Below are positions 23,349 through 34,510 of a stretch of DNA of 64,000 nucleotides, piece by piece. This stretch comes from Bradyrhizobium sp. MOS002 (lineage in GTDB: Bacteria > Pseudomonadota > Alphaproteobacteria > Rhizobiales > Xanthobacteraceae): assembly GCF_003020115.1 (NCBI RefSeq), contig NZ_PYFX01000005.1:388839-452838 (forward strand), in the 5' to 3' direction. A model generated the notes under the pieces. That model saw only the letters and a list, made by a program, of their open reading frames with translations, made no database searches and had not been told where the DNA came from. The number at the start of each line of letters is the position of its first letter. Position 1 is the first letter of the stretch. A program made the translations under genes and the position numbers.

Positions 23349-24077
23349 GTGAATTCGGCCCATAATGTCACCTACGACGCCGCGCTTGCGGCGAAGTTCG
23401 CCAGCGCGGCGCGCCACAGCCGCCTGGTGCGGATTCTGCGCATCGCGGTGCCGGCGACAGTGGCTGCGGCAATGGGTCTGCTCGTCCTCATCTCGACCAT
23501 CTTCAACCCATTCCAGATCCCCGTGAAGCTCGACTCCGGAAATCTCGTGGTGACAGGCACCAAGATCACGATGGAATCGCCGCATATGTCCGGCTTCACC
23601 CCGGACCAGCGGCCCTATGAGCTCTGGGCCAAGACCGCGACCCAGGACATCACCGATCCCGATCATGTCGATCTTCATGATCTGCGCGCGAAAGTTCTGA
23701 TGGAAGACCAATCGACTCTGTTCCTCGATGCCCGCACCGGAAGGTTCGACAACAAGCAGCAGCAGCTCGACCTGCACAAGGACATCTTCCTGCGCACCTC
23801 GACCGGCTACGAGGCGCGGCTGAATTCGGCCTTCGTCGACATGGGCAAGGGCACGGTCTCCTCGGATGAGCATGTCGACGTCAAGCTGACCAACGGAACG
23901 CTGACCGCCGATCGGCTGCGGATCACGGAGGGCGGCGATGTCATCCGCTTCGAAGGCAATGTGGTGATGCACCTCGACAAGCTGGACGACCCTGCCGCCG
24001 CTCAGCCTGCGCCATCCGAGCCTGCGCCGGCGGCGAAGACACGTACGCCCCAGAACAAGTCCGCCAATTCAAAGTGA
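23349..24077 (+). CDS. lptC: LPS export protein LptC
   Basis: The 242-residue protein is a bitopic inner-membrane component of the Lpt bridge that passes lipopolysaccharide from LptB2FG to LptA. It starts with GTG at 23349. One membrane span (VRILRIAVPATVAAAMGLLVLISTIF, about residues 26-52) is followed by a beta-jellyroll with repeats such as LVVTGTKITMES, LDARTGRFDNKQQQLDLH and GTLTADRLRITEGGDVIRFEGNVVMHL. A proline/alanine-rich tail ends the protein. lptA follows with a 4-bp overlap. Confidence 0.9.
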   Translation: MNSAHNVTYDAALAAKFASAARHSRLVRILRIAVPATVAAAMGLLVLISTIFNPFQIPVKLDSGNLVVTGTKITMESPHMSGFTPDQRPYELWAKTATQDITDPDHVDLHDLRAKVLMEDQSTLFLDARTGRFDNKQQQLDLHKDIFLRTSTGYEARLNSAFVDMGKGTVSSDEHVDVKLTNGTLTADRLRITEGGDVIRFEGNVVMHLDKLDDPAAAQPAPSEPAPAAKTRTPQNKSANSK

Positions 24078-24793
24078 TTTTCATGATCAGGTTTTTCCCG
24101 CGCAACGAAGACAAGCGGTGCGTCATCCTCGGTGCGGCCTCGCTCGCCGTCGGCATCGCGCTGATCGCAACGGGTGCGGCAAGCGCGCAGAGCACGATGC
24201 AAGGCGTGCCCAACGCGATGCAGGGCTTCTCGCAGAACCGCGATCAGCCGATCCAGATCGAAGCCGCCTCGCTCGAAATGCGCGACAAGAAGAAGGAAGC
24301 GACTTTCTCCGGCAATGTGAAGGTCATCCAAGGCGACACCACCATGACCTCAAAGACGTTGGTGGTGTTTTACGATTCGGGCGGCGACAAGCCGGCCGCG
24401 CCACAGCCTGCGGCGAAGGCGGCAAAGGGGGCGCCGATGCAGTCGGCGACGCCGGGGCCGGGGGGGAACTCCTCGATCAAGCGGCTGGAGGCGCGCGGCA
24501 ACGTCGTCGTCACCCAGAAGGACCAGGTGGTGACGGGCGAGACCGCCGTGTTCGACACCCGCACCAACCTCATCACCATGCTTGGCGGCGTCGTCTTGAC
24601 GCAGTGCAAGAACGTGCTGCGCGGCGACCGGCTGGCGGTCGACATGACCACGGGCGTGTCGCGTGTGGAATCCGACAGCGGCCGGGTGCAGGCGCTGCTG
24701 CCGCAGGGCGGCGGCAATGATTGCGGATCCGGCGGCCCGGCCAAGCCCGGCGCGGGACCTTTGCAATTGCCTGGCGCAACTAAGCCAAAGTAA
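24074..24793 (+). CDS. lptA: LPS export periplasmic bridge protein LptA
   Basis: The protein (239 residues from GTG 24074, or ATG 24083 three codons later) has a signal peptide (VILGAASLAVGIALIATGAASAQS). An OstA/LptA beta-jellyroll follows: PIQIEAASLEMRDKKKEATFSGNVKVIQGDTTMTSKTLVVFY, a proline/alanine insert, then GNVVVTQKDQVVTGETAVFDTRTNLITMLGGVVLTQCKNVLRGDRLAVDMTTG. It binds and relays LPS across the periplasm. The overlapping start with lptC implies coupling. Confidence 0.92.
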   Translation: MIFMIRFFPRNEDKRCVILGAASLAVGIALIATGAASAQSTMQGVPNAMQGFSQNRDQPIQIEAASLEMRDKKKEATFSGNVKVIQGDTTMTSKTLVVFYDSGGDKPAAPQPAAKAAKGAPMQSATPGPGGNSSIKRLEARGNVVVTQKDQVVTGETAVFDTRTNLITMLGGVVLTQCKNVLRGDRLAVDMTTGVSRVESDSGRVQALLPQGGGNDCGSGGPAKPGAGPLQLPGATKPK

Positions 24794-25029
24794 ATTTGAA
24801 GAATGATTTCAGACGCTTGGGTCGAGCGCTGCCGATCCGAGGTTGAAGCTTGCCCGCCGAGACTGTATCTAGCGCGAAGGGCTTTCGAAGCGGGGTTCGC
24901 CGCTTTTCGGGCGTGTTTCACTGGGCATGAGACATCCCTTCATTCATGCTGCGTCGGCGAATCCTGAGGCCGGCGCTGCAGATCGCGCGAATATCGCGCA
25001 GGATCGTCGCGAAAGGCTAGAAGGCGGGG

Positions 25030-26040
<1,011 letters not shown>

Positions 26041-26131
26041 CCCGTTTTTCCAATTCGTCAAGACGTGTACATCGGGCTTGGACTAGGATAAGCAAAAATC
26101 GGACCAACTTTTTGGGATCGGTTCTTGCTCC

Positions 26132-27745
26132 ATGGCGCTTTCGCAGAGATTAGAGTTCCGGCAATCGCAGTCGCTGGTCATGACGCCGCAGTTGATGCAG
26201 GCGATCAAGCTGCTGCAATTGTCCAATCTCGATCTCACGACGTTCGTGGAAGAGGAACTCGAGCGTAACCCGCTGCTGGAGCGGGCCAACGACGAGCCCC
26301 CTGCGGGCGAGGGCCCGGCCGAGACCGGCCAGTTCAACGATAGCGACGGCGGCCACAACGACGAGCCGGGTGGCGGCCCGGGCGAAGCCTTCGAGCCCGG
26401 CCAGGAAGAGTGGATGAGCAAGGATCTCGGCACCCGCGCCGAGATCGAGCAGACCATGGACACCGGGCTGGACAACGTCTTCTCCGAGGAACCGGCCGAG
26501 GCGGCCGCCCGCAACGCCCAGGATGCGGCGCCGACCACCTACACCGAATGGGGCGGCGGCGCCTCCGGCGACGAGGACTACAATCTCGAAGCCTTCGTCG
26601 CCGCGGAGACCACGCTCGGCGACCATCTCGCCGAGCAGCTCTCGGTTGCCTTCGCCGGGGCCGCGCAGCGCATGATCGGCCAGTATTTGATCGACCTCGT
26701 CGACGAGGCCGGCTATCTGCCACCGGATCTCGGCCAGGCCGCCGAACGGCTGGGCGCATCGCAACAGGACGTCGAGAACGTTCTTGCCGTGCTGCAGAAA
26801 TTCGATCCGCCCGGCGTCTGCGCGCGCAATTTGAGCGAATGCCTGGCGATCCAGCTCCGCGAGCTCGACCGCTACGATCCCGCGATGCAGGCCCTGGTCG
26901 AGCATCTCGATCTCCTCGCCAAGCGCGACATCGGAGCCTTGCGCAAGGTCTGCGGCGTCGACGACGAGGACATCGCCGACATGATCGGCGAGATCCGCCG
27001 GCTCAATCCCAAGCCCGGCATAAAGTTCGGCACGGCCCGGCTCCAGACCATGGTGCCTGATGTCTATGTCCGCCCTGGTCCCGATGGCGGCTGGCACGTC
27101 GAACTCAACAGCGACACCTTGCCGCGCGTGCTGGTCAACCAGACCTACTATTCGCAGCTCTCGAAGAAGATCGGCAAGGACGGCGACAAATCCTATTTCA
27201 CCGACGCGCTTCAGAACGCGACCTGGCTGGTGCGCGCGCTCGACCAGCGCGCCCGCACCATCCTCAAAGTCGCAACCGAGATCGTGCGCCAGCAGGACGG
27301 CTTCTTCACCCATGGCGTGGCGCATCTGCGACCGCTGAATCTGAAGGCCGTCGCCGACGCCATCCAGATGCATGAATCCACGGTGTCGCGCGTCACCGCC
27401 AACAAATACATGGCGACCAATCGCGGCACGTTCGAGCTGAAATATTTCTTCACGGCCTCGATCGCCTCGGCCGATGGCGGCGAGGCGCATTCGGCCGAAG
27501 CCGTGCGTCACCACATCAAGCTGCTGATCGATGCGGAGGCGCCGTCCGCTATCCTGTCCGACGACACCATCGTGGAACGCTTGCGCGGCTCGGGCATTGA
27601 TATTGCCCGCCGCACGGTCGCGAAATACCGCGAAGCCATGCGCATTCCGTCCTCGGTGCAACGCCGTCGCGACAAGCAGAGCGCTCTTGGTAACGTCCTC
27701 TCCACCGCCATGGCCGATCGCTCCCGCAATCCCGAACCGGCCTGA
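26132..27745 (+). CDS. rpoN: RNA polymerase sigma-54 factor
   Basis: The 537-residue protein has region I (MALSQRLEFRQSQSLVMTPQLMQAIKLLQLSNLDL, the glutamine-rich activator-response part), an acidic region II (about 60-160), the core-binding domain (PPGVCARNLSECLAIQL...RLNPKPG), and the DNA-binding end. That end contains the HTH (LKAVADAIQMHESTVSRVTANKYM) and the RpoN box ARRTVAKYREAMRIPSS. It directs transcription from -24/-12 promoters, classically for nitrogen metabolism. Rhizobia of this group may carry two rpoN copies; which one this is cannot be decided here. Confidence 0.97.
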   Translation: MALSQRLEFRQSQSLVMTPQLMQAIKLLQLSNLDLTTFVEEELERNPLLERANDEPPAGEGPAETGQFNDSDGGHNDEPGGGPGEAFEPGQEEWMSKDLGTRAEIEQTMDTGLDNVFSEEPAEAAARNAQDAAPTTYTEWGGGASGDEDYNLEAFVAAETTLGDHLAEQLSVAFAGAAQRMIGQYLIDLVDEAGYLPPDLGQAAERLGASQQDVENVLAVLQKFDPPGVCARNLSECLAIQLRELDRYDPAMQALVEHLDLLAKRDIGALRKVCGVDDEDIADMIGEIRRLNPKPGIKFGTARLQTMVPDVYVRPGPDGGWHVELNSDTLPRVLVNQTYYSQLSKKIGKDGDKSYFTDALQNATWLVRALDQRARTILKVATEIVRQQDGFFTHGVAHLRPLNLKAVADAIQMHESTVSRVTANKYMATNRGTFELKYFFTASIASADGGEAHSAEAVRHHIKLLIDAEAPSAILSDDTIVERLRGSGIDIARRTVAKYREAMRIPSSVQRRRDKQSALGNVLSTAMADRSRNPEPA

Positions 27746-27825
27746 TTGCACCGGCGCCAAATCGCGCTACTGTCAATCTGCTATCGGGCCCGATCCTGGC
27801 CAGGCACGAACCAAGCGAGGTTCAC

Positions 27826-28443
27826 ATGACTCTCCGCATCTCGGGAAAGAGCGTCAACGTCGGCGAGGCCCTGCGCGGCCGCGTCACCGACCGGACTGAA
27901 GAGGTCCTGCGCAAATACTTCGATGGCAATTATTCGGGCCACATCACGCTGAGCAAGGATGGCTTCGGCTTCCGCACCGACTGTGCGCTGCATCTTGATT
28001 CGGGAATCACGCTCGAGGCCGATTCGAACGCACCGGATGCCTATGCGAGTGCCGACCAGGCGCTGGTGATGATCGAGAAGCGGCTCAAGCGCTACAAGAG
28101 CCGGCTCAAGGACCGCTCCGCCCGCAAGGCCCATGTCGCCTCCGCGGCGCTGGCCGCCATGGATGCCACGAGCTACGTGCTGGAGGCGCCGGGCGAGGGT
28201 GAGGACGAGGACGAGGTCACCGGCTACAGCCCCGTGATCATCGCCGAGGCCACCACCGCGCTGAAGCCGCTCTCCGTCAGCGAAGCGGTCATGGAACTCG
28301 ACCTCAGCGGAGCGCCCTGCCTGGTCTTTCAGCACGGTTCCTCGGGCCGGGTGAACATCATTTACCGCCGGGCCGACGGCAATGTCGGCTGGATCGACCC
28401 CCCTGGGGCCAAGGCTGAGGTCAAGGCGGACGGCAAGGCCTGA
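27826..28443 (+). CDS. hpf: Long-form ribosome hibernation promoting factor
   Basis: The 205-residue protein has the S30AE/YfiA N-terminal domain (MTLRISGKSVNVGEALRGRVTDRTEEVLRKYF...IEKRLKRYKSRLKDR). A linker leads to the C-terminal dimerisation domain (LSVSEAVMELDLSGAPCLVFQHGSSGRVNIIYRRADGNVGWI). The long form dimerises 70S ribosomes into 100S particles in stationary phase. The position between rpoN and ptsN is conserved among proteobacteria. Confidence 0.94.
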   Translation: MTLRISGKSVNVGEALRGRVTDRTEEVLRKYFDGNYSGHITLSKDGFGFRTDCALHLDSGITLEADSNAPDAYASADQALVMIEKRLKRYKSRLKDRSARKAHVASAALAAMDATSYVLEAPGEGEDEDEVTGYSPVIIAEATTALKPLSVSEAVMELDLSGAPCLVFQHGSSGRVNIIYRRADGNVGWIDPPGAKAEVKADGKA

Positions 28444-28680
28444 GGCCGCCGCGCGACCTCCGGGAACCCGCGCCGGGGGCCCCTTTCCGCCTTAACAATG
28501 ACCGGGGCAAAGCTGCACGCGGGAGTTGGCACCGGGATTGCGTTGGAGTAGAAGCCCCCCACATCAGGGGCGAGCTAAGTCCGCTTCCTGCTTCAACTTC
28601 TCGACGTCGGCCCGCCCAGGTTCTTTGTCCAGGCTGGCCAATTCGGAACCCGACATTTTCATTCACCTCGGAAGACTTCC

Positions 28681-29142
28681 ATGCCGATTACCGATCTGGT
28701 CGCGCCCGAGGCGATTCTCCCGGCATTGAAGGTCAACAGCAAGAAGCAGGCGCTTCAGGAACTCGCGGCCAGGGCCGCCGAGCTGACCGGGCAGAACGAG
28801 CGTTCCGTGTTCGAGGTGCTCCTGCAGCGCGAGAAGCTCGGCACCACCGCGGTCGGCTACGGCGTCGCCATTCCCCACGGCAAGCTGCCCAAGCTGGAAA
28901 AGATCTTCGGCCTGTTCGCGCGTCTCGATCGTCCGATCGATTTCGAATCGATGGACGGCCAGCCGGTCGATCTCGTCTTCCTGCTGCTCGCCCCCGAAGG
29001 CGCCGGCGCCGATCACCTCAAGGCGCTGGCCCGCATCGCCCGTCTCCTCCGCGACCAGGACATCGCCAAAAAGCTCCGCGCCTCGCGCGATGCGCAAGCG
29101 ATCTATTCGGTGCTGGCACTGCCGCCGGCGACTGCGGCGTAA
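28681..29142 (+). CDS. ptsN: PTS-Ntr IIA component (EIIA-Ntr)
   Basis: The 153-residue protein is the final phosphoacceptor of the nitrogen-related PTS, linking carbon and nitrogen status with potassium and other controls. The IIA domain shows GYGVAIPHGKLPKLEKIFGLFARLDRPIDFESMDGQPVDLVFLLLAPE, with the phosphorylated histidine at residue 66. The length is normal. It lies 237 bp downstream of hpf on the same strand; that gap holds no gene. Confidence 0.95.
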   Translation: MPITDLVAPEAILPALKVNSKKQALQELAARAAELTGQNERSVFEVLLQREKLGTTAVGYGVAIPHGKLPKLEKIFGLFARLDRPIDFESMDGQPVDLVFLLLAPEGAGADHLKALARIARLLRDQDIAKKLRASRDAQAIYSVLALPPATAA

Positions 29143-29245
29143 CCCTCCTCCCTCGAACCGACACAGCGTCGTCTGCGACATATTGTGCAGCCGGGCGCTG
29201 CGATATTTCGTCTCCGGCACGGTTTCGGCGCGGGGATTTTGCAAG

Positions 29246-30358
29246 ATGATTTGCGGTTCGATCGGGCGGGCTTTCGGTCTGCTTTGCTCCGTCACCATTG
29301 TCGCCACCACCGTGGCCCGCGCCGACGAGGCGTCCAACGACCGCGTCATCGCGGAGAAGACCGAGATCATTGCAGCCGATGCAACCAATGCAGTCGCTTA
29401 CGAGCTGCGCGGCGAAGCCTACTACATCAAGCACGACTGGAATCGCGCCTTCGAGGATTGCAGCGCCGCGATCCGGATCGATCCGAATTTCGGGCGGGCC
29501 TATAACTGCCGCGGTCGCGCCTATTCTGCCAAAGGCGATCGCGATCACGCCATGATCGACTACAACGAGGCCATTCGCCTCGACCCAAATTATGGGCCGG
29601 CCTACACCTCGCGCGCGGAGGCGTATTTCAACAGGGGCGATTTCGACGGCGCGATCGCCGGCTTCACCGAGGCCATCGAACGCAGCCCCAAGCAGGCTTA
29701 CCGTGCGCTCGTCATGCGAGGGGAGGTGTATGCGGCGAAGGACGACACCGATCACGCCGTCGCCGATTACAGCGAGGCGATGCAGCGCAATCCGGCCGCC
29801 GCCTGGCCCTACGAGCTGCGCAGCACCATTCGTCTCCACAAGGGCGAGATCGATGCGGCTCTGGACGACTGCGACAGCGCCGTCCGCCTGGAGCCCGGAA
29901 GGGCCGGCGGCCACTATTGCCGGGCCATGGTGTTCCTGAAGAAGGACGATGCCGACAGCACTATCCGGGAGCTGGATGACGTTACTAGGATTACGCCGTC
30001 TTTCGAGAAGGCCTATCTCGTTCGCGGCGTCGTCCTGCACGGGAAGGGCGACGACAAACGCGCCCTTGCCGATTTCGACGAACTGATCCGACTGCAGCCG
30101 GGGAATTGGGAGGCCTACAACAGTCGCGCCGGTCTGTTTCGGGACATCGGACAGCACGATCGCGCGCTCGCCGACTACAACGAGGCGATCCGGCTCGATC
30201 CGAAAAGCCAGCTCGCCCTGGTCAACCGCGCTCTCCTCTACATGATGATGTCCGACGCCAAACATGCGCGCGCGGATTTCAACAGTGTGCTCGCGCTGCC
30301 ACTGAGCGACAAATGGGCCGTGGACACGGCGCGCGAAGGACTTGGCTTTGTGAAGTGA
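29246..30358 (+). CDS. Secreted tetratricopeptide-repeat protein
   Basis: The start at MICGSIGRAFGLLCSVTIVATTVARADE gives a signal peptide; the frame is open further upstream but lacks coding character. The mature part is built of about nine 34-residue TPR units, such as AYNCRGRAYSAKGDRDHAMIDYNEAIRLDPNYG and AYNSRAGLFRDIGQHDRALADYNEAIRLDPKSQ. It therefore acts as a protein-binding scaffold, probably in the periplasm. Partner unknown. It stands alone after ptsN. Confidence 0.85.
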   Translation: MICGSIGRAFGLLCSVTIVATTVARADEASNDRVIAEKTEIIAADATNAVAYELRGEAYYIKHDWNRAFEDCSAAIRIDPNFGRAYNCRGRAYSAKGDRDHAMIDYNEAIRLDPNYGPAYTSRAEAYFNRGDFDGAIAGFTEAIERSPKQAYRALVMRGEVYAAKDDTDHAVADYSEAMQRNPAAAWPYELRSTIRLHKGEIDAALDDCDSAVRLEPGRAGGHYCRAMVFLKKDDADSTIRELDDVTRITPSFEKAYLVRGVVLHGKGDDKRALADFDELIRLQPGNWEAYNSRAGLFRDIGQHDRALADYNEAIRLDPKSQLALVNRALLYMMMSDAKHARADFNSVLALPLSDKWAVDTAREGLGFVK

Positions 30359-30387
30359 TGCGCGGATAGAGCGCAGCCTTACGCTCC

Positions 30388-30505
30388 GTCATCGCGAGCG
30401 CGGGTCTCTCGACACCGTCATTGCGAGGAGCCCTTGCGACGAAGCAATCCAGGCTGCCTCCGCGGAAAGATTCTGGATTGCTTCGCTGCGCTCGCAGAGA
30501 CGACG
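30388..30505. repeat. Interspersed palindromic repeat, Bradyrhizobium type
   Basis: A 13-bp perfect inverted pair CGAAGCAATCCAG (30440-30452) and CTGGATTGCTTCG (30473-30485) lies within GTCATTGCGAGGAGC...GCTCGCAGAGACGACG. This is the style of non-coding repeat scattered between genes in this group. It sits between the TPR gene and the convergent DUF1150 gene. Confidence 0.65.
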
Positions 30506-30533
30506 TGGAAACTTCATCAGCCGAAATAGAAAC

Positions 30534-30561
30534 GGGCACGCCTTCCTTCGAAGGCATGCCC
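30534..30561 (-). terminator. Hairpin at the end of the hsp20-DUF1150 unit
   Basis: GGGCACGCCTTC and GAAGGCATGCCC form a 12-bp stem with one mismatch and a short loop, followed on the minus strand by CGTTTCTATTT. It lies 34 bp beyond the DUF1150 stop. Confidence 0.55.
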
Positions 30562-30594
30562 GCTTGAAACCCTATTCGTGCGACGTGCGCGTGC

Positions 30595-30867
30595 TCAGTG
30601 CACGCTCACCGCTTGCAGCTCGTTGCTCCAGGCGTTGGCGATCGCGGCTTCGCGGCTGTCGGTCAGCATGATCGGCGTGCCGTCGGCGGCGTGGAGCGCG
30701 AAGAGCTTGAGGCCCGGCGCGATCTTCGGCGCTTCGGGAAACAGGCCCGGCACATCCTCGGAGCGGATCTGCTTCACATAGGCGATATGGCCTTCGCCGA
30801 GGGTTGCCAGCGTCTCCGGCGAGACGTTCTTGGCTTCGTATTCGAACGCAACGTGACCTTCACTCAT
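30595..30867 (-). CDS. DUF1150 family protein
   Basis: The 90-residue protein has the conserved family pattern: ETLATLGEGHIAYVKQIRSEDVPGLFPEAPKIAPGLKLFALHAADGTPIMLTDSREAAIANAWSNEL. DUF1150 proteins occur in alphaproteobacteria next to small heat-shock genes, as here, where hsp20 lies 51 bp upstream on the same strand. Expression is therefore likely heat-controlled with hsp20. No biochemical role is known from the sequence. Confidence 0.92.
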   Translation of the reverse strand: MSEGHVAFEYEAKNVSPETLATLGEGHIAYVKQIRSEDVPGLFPEAPKIAPGLKLFALHAADGTPIMLTDSREAAIANAWSNELQAVSVH

Positions 30868-30918
30868 GGTCTCGACTCCTTCACAGAAACTAAGCGGTCG
30901 AGTCCGCTACTCGTTCCA

Positions 30919-31344
30919 TTATTCGTGCTCATTGATAGCGATTGTCTTAACGATCCTCTCCGGTTCCGGCCGGGCAAGATCGATCGCCAGCAATCCGTTC
31001 TTCAGATCCGCACCCAGCACCAGCATCCCCTCCGCCAGCACGAAGGTGCGCTGGAAGTGGCGCGCGGCGATGCCGCGATGGATGTATTGCCGGGTCTTGT
31101 CGTCCTGCTGCCGCCCGCGAATGACGAGCTGGTTTTCCTCAATGGTTACATCGAGTTGGTCGCGGGTAAATCCGGCGACCGCCAGCGTGATCCGCAGCCG
31201 CTCGGGCTGGCCCTCCGATCGGTCGCACCTCTCGATATTGTAGGGAGGGTAACCGTCGGCACCTTTGACGACCCGATCGAGCACGCGCTCGATCTCGTCG
31301 AAGCCCAGAAGGAACGGACTGGAAAGCGTGGGAACACGAGACAT
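30919..31344 (-). CDS. Small heat-shock protein (Hsp20/IbpA type)
   Basis: The 141-residue chaperone has the alpha-crystallin domain: PPYNIERCDR...LRITLAVAGFTRDQLDVTIEENQLVIRGRQ...YIHRGIAARHFQRTFVLAEGMLVLGADLKNGLLAIDLARPEPE. The N-terminus (MSRVPTLSSPFLLGFDEIERVLDRV) is typical of class A rhizobial sHsps. It holds unfolding proteins during heat stress. The untranslated leader carries a ROSE-like thermosensor, so translation should rise with temperature. Confidence 0.95.
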   Translation of the reverse strand: MSRVPTLSSPFLLGFDEIERVLDRVVKGADGYPPYNIERCDRSEGQPERLRITLAVAGFTRDQLDVTIEENQLVIRGRQQDDKTRQYIHRGIAARHFQRTFVLAEGMLVLGADLKNGLLAIDLARPEPERIVKTIAINEHE

Positions 31345-31440
31345 AGTTTACAAAGTCCTCTCGAAGCGACTTTGGTGCATCAGGGCCCGTACAGGCACCC
31401 CTTGATCAGCAATATGGGCATATCCGCGTGTCGGTTCAAG
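31345..31440 (-). promoter_or_regulatory. ROSE-like RNA thermometer in the hsp20 leader
   Basis: On the minus strand, 6 bases upstream of the ATG, CAAAG-UCGCU-UCGAG-AGGA-CUUUG (31374-31351) folds so that UCGCU pairs with the Shine-Dalgarno AGGA, leaving the G bulged. UYGCU opposite AGGA is the defining ROSE hairpin. Further upstream are two more short hairpins, around AUCAAGGG/CCCUGAU and AUAUGCCCAUAU. ROSE elements repress rhizobial small heat-shock genes at low temperature. Confidence 0.8.
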
Positions 31441-31639
31441 GACGTAGCGGGGGCTGTGGATTGGCAGCTCACCCACTCTGCCATGCACAAAGGCTGACTT
31501 GTCGTCATGGCGCGAAACGCCTGCGACTAGCCCTGCGTCCGACGAATTTGCGGGTCGATTTTTCTCAACGAAAACAAACACCCTTCTACTGTGCATGGGG
31601 TTGTTTTCGCGGTTTTGACCGATCGACCTGCGGAACCGG

Positions 31640-32728
<1,089 letters not shown>

Positions 32729-32733
32729 GGGAT

Positions 32734-33582
32734 CTACTTTTCCGTCTCCACGAGTCCGCGCACGAACAGTTTCTGCATCACGACGACGACGAACACCGGT
32801 GGCAGCATCGCGAGCACGGCGGTCGCCATCACGATCGGCCATTCGGTCAGCGCGTCGGTGGTGGTGATCATCTTGCGGATGCCGACCTGGATGGTCTGCA
32901 TGTCGTCGCGGGTGGTGATCAGCAGCGGCCAGAGATATTGATTCCAGCCGAGGATGAAAAGGATCACGAACAGCGCCGCCATGTTGGTGCGCGACAGCGG
33001 CAGCAGCGTGTCCCAGAAGAAGCGCAGGGGACCGGCGCCGTCGATGCGCGAGGCCTCCAGCAGCTCGTCCGGCACGGTCATGAAGAACTGGCGGAACAGC
33101 AGCGTCGCGGTGGCCGAGGCGATCAGCGGCAGCGCCAGGCCCGCATAGCTGTCCAGCATGTGCAGATCTGCGACGATCTTGTAGGTCGGATAGATGCGCA
33201 CCTCGACCGGCAGCATCAGGGTGATGAAGATGATCCAGAAGATCGGCATCCGGAACGGAAAGCGGAAATAGACGATCGCATAGGCGGAGATGATCGAGAT
33301 CGCGATCTTGCCGACCGCGATCAGCAGCGCCATCACCAGCGAGTTCAGCATCATGTTGCCGACGGGCTCGCGGGTCGAGCCGCTCGTGCCGACGAAAATG
33401 GTCTGGTAGTAGACCTCGAAGAAATGACCGCCCGGCAGCAGCGACATCTGCCCGTTGGCGATCAGCGCGTTGTCCTGGGTCGAGGCGACGAACGCGATGT
33501 AGACGGGGAACGCGACGATCGCGATCCCGATCCAGAGGATGATGTGGGCGATGTAGCGCCGGAAGCCCTCTTCCTCGACCAT
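32734..33582 (-). CDS. ugpE: sn-Glycerol-3-phosphate ABC transporter permease
   Basis: The 282-residue inner-membrane protein has six predicted spans, starting with IAHIILWIGIAIVAFPVYIAFVAST. The EAA loop that docks on the ATPase reads EASRIDGAGPLRFFWDTLLPLSRTNMAALF. The start codon overlaps the ugpA stop by one base (TGATG), and ugpC begins 5 bp after its stop. The composition agrees with UgpE of the MalG group. Confidence 0.94.
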   Translation of the reverse strand: MVEEEGFRRYIAHIILWIGIAIVAFPVYIAFVASTQDNALIANGQMSLLPGGHFFEVYYQTIFVGTSGSTREPVGNMMLNSLVMALLIAVGKIAISIISAYAIVYFRFPFRMPIFWIIFITLMLPVEVRIYPTYKIVADLHMLDSYAGLALPLIASATATLLFRQFFMTVPDELLEASRIDGAGPLRFFWDTLLPLSRTNMAALFVILFILGWNQYLWPLLITTRDDMQTIQVGIRKMITTTDALTEWPIVMATAVLAMLPPVFVVVVMQKLFVRGLVETEK

Positions 33583-34463
33583 CAGTAGGTCACCTTGCGT
33601 TCGACGAAGCGGAACTGGATTCCCGTCAGCACGATGACCATGACCATCAGGATGACCGACTGCGCGGCCGAGCTGCCGAGATTGCCGCCGAGCAGTCCGT
33701 CGGAATAGACCTTGTAGACCAGCGTCACCGTCGACGTTCCCGGACCGCCGCGGGTCATCGTGTCGATGATGCCGAACGTGTCGAAGAAGGCGTAGACGAT
33801 GTTGACCACCAGCAGGAAGAAGATGGTCGGCGACAGCAGCGGGAACGTCACGGTCCAGAACCGCCGCATCGGACGGGCGCCGTCGATCGCGGCGGCCTCG
33901 AACACGCTCTTCGGGATCGCTTGCAGGCCGGCGAGAAAGAACAGGAAATTATAGGAGATCTGCTTCCACGCGGCGGCGAGGATGATCAGCGCGGCGGCCT
34001 GGTCGCCGTCGAGCAGCGGATTCCAGTCGATGCCCATGTTGCGCAGATAACGCGAGAGCACGCCGAGCGAGGGATGCAGCATGAAGATCCAGAGCACGCC
34101 GACCACGGGCGGCGCCACCGCATAGGGCCAGATCAGCAGCGTGCGGTAGAGCATCGAGCCACGCAGCGGCTTGTCCGCCATCACGGCGAGCAGCAGCGCG
34201 AAGGACAGCGACGAGACGGCGATGGCGAACGAGAACAAGAAGGTTCGGACGATCGCCTCGAAATAGGCTGCGTCCTTGAACAGGTCGATGTAATTCTCGA
34301 ACCAGACAAACGTGGTCGACAGACCGAACGCATCCTGGAGCAGGAAGGACTGGACCACCGCCTGCAGGGCCGGCCAATAGAAGAAAATCAGGACGATCGC
34401 GAGCTGCGGCGCAACCAGCGCGTACGGTAACAGCCTTGACTGGAAAATCGCTTGCTTTTGCAT
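33582..34463 (-). CDS. ugpA: sn-Glycerol-3-phosphate ABC transporter permease
   Basis: The 293-residue protein of the MalF group has six spans; the first is LPYALVAPQLAIVLIFFYWPALQAVVQSFL. Its EAA loop is EAAAIDGARPMRRFWTVTFPLLSPTIFFLLV. It forms the membrane channel with UgpE. It lies 47 bp downstream of ugpB on the same strand. Confidence 0.94.
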   Translation of the reverse strand: MQKQAIFQSRLLPYALVAPQLAIVLIFFYWPALQAVVQSFLLQDAFGLSTTFVWFENYIDLFKDAAYFEAIVRTFLFSFAIAVSSLSFALLLAVMADKPLRGSMLYRTLLIWPYAVAPPVVGVLWIFMLHPSLGVLSRYLRNMGIDWNPLLDGDQAAALIILAAAWKQISYNFLFFLAGLQAIPKSVFEAAAIDGARPMRRFWTVTFPLLSPTIFFLLVVNIVYAFFDTFGIIDTMTRGGPGTSTVTLVYKVYSDGLLGGNLGSSAAQSVILMVMVIVLTGIQFRFVERKVTY

Positions 34464-34510
34464 GATGCCAGCAGAGCGGCAGGCCGGGTCGCGGCCTGCC
34501 GCTCATTGCC

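Noticed and set aside
26041..26131. A -24/-12 promoter in front of rpoN (autoregulation)
   Set aside because: No convincing TGGCAC-N5-TTGC match was found in the 91-bp gap.
26150..27760. Long minus-strand open frame opposite rpoN
   Set aside because: Shadow of rpoN with no start signal or domain.
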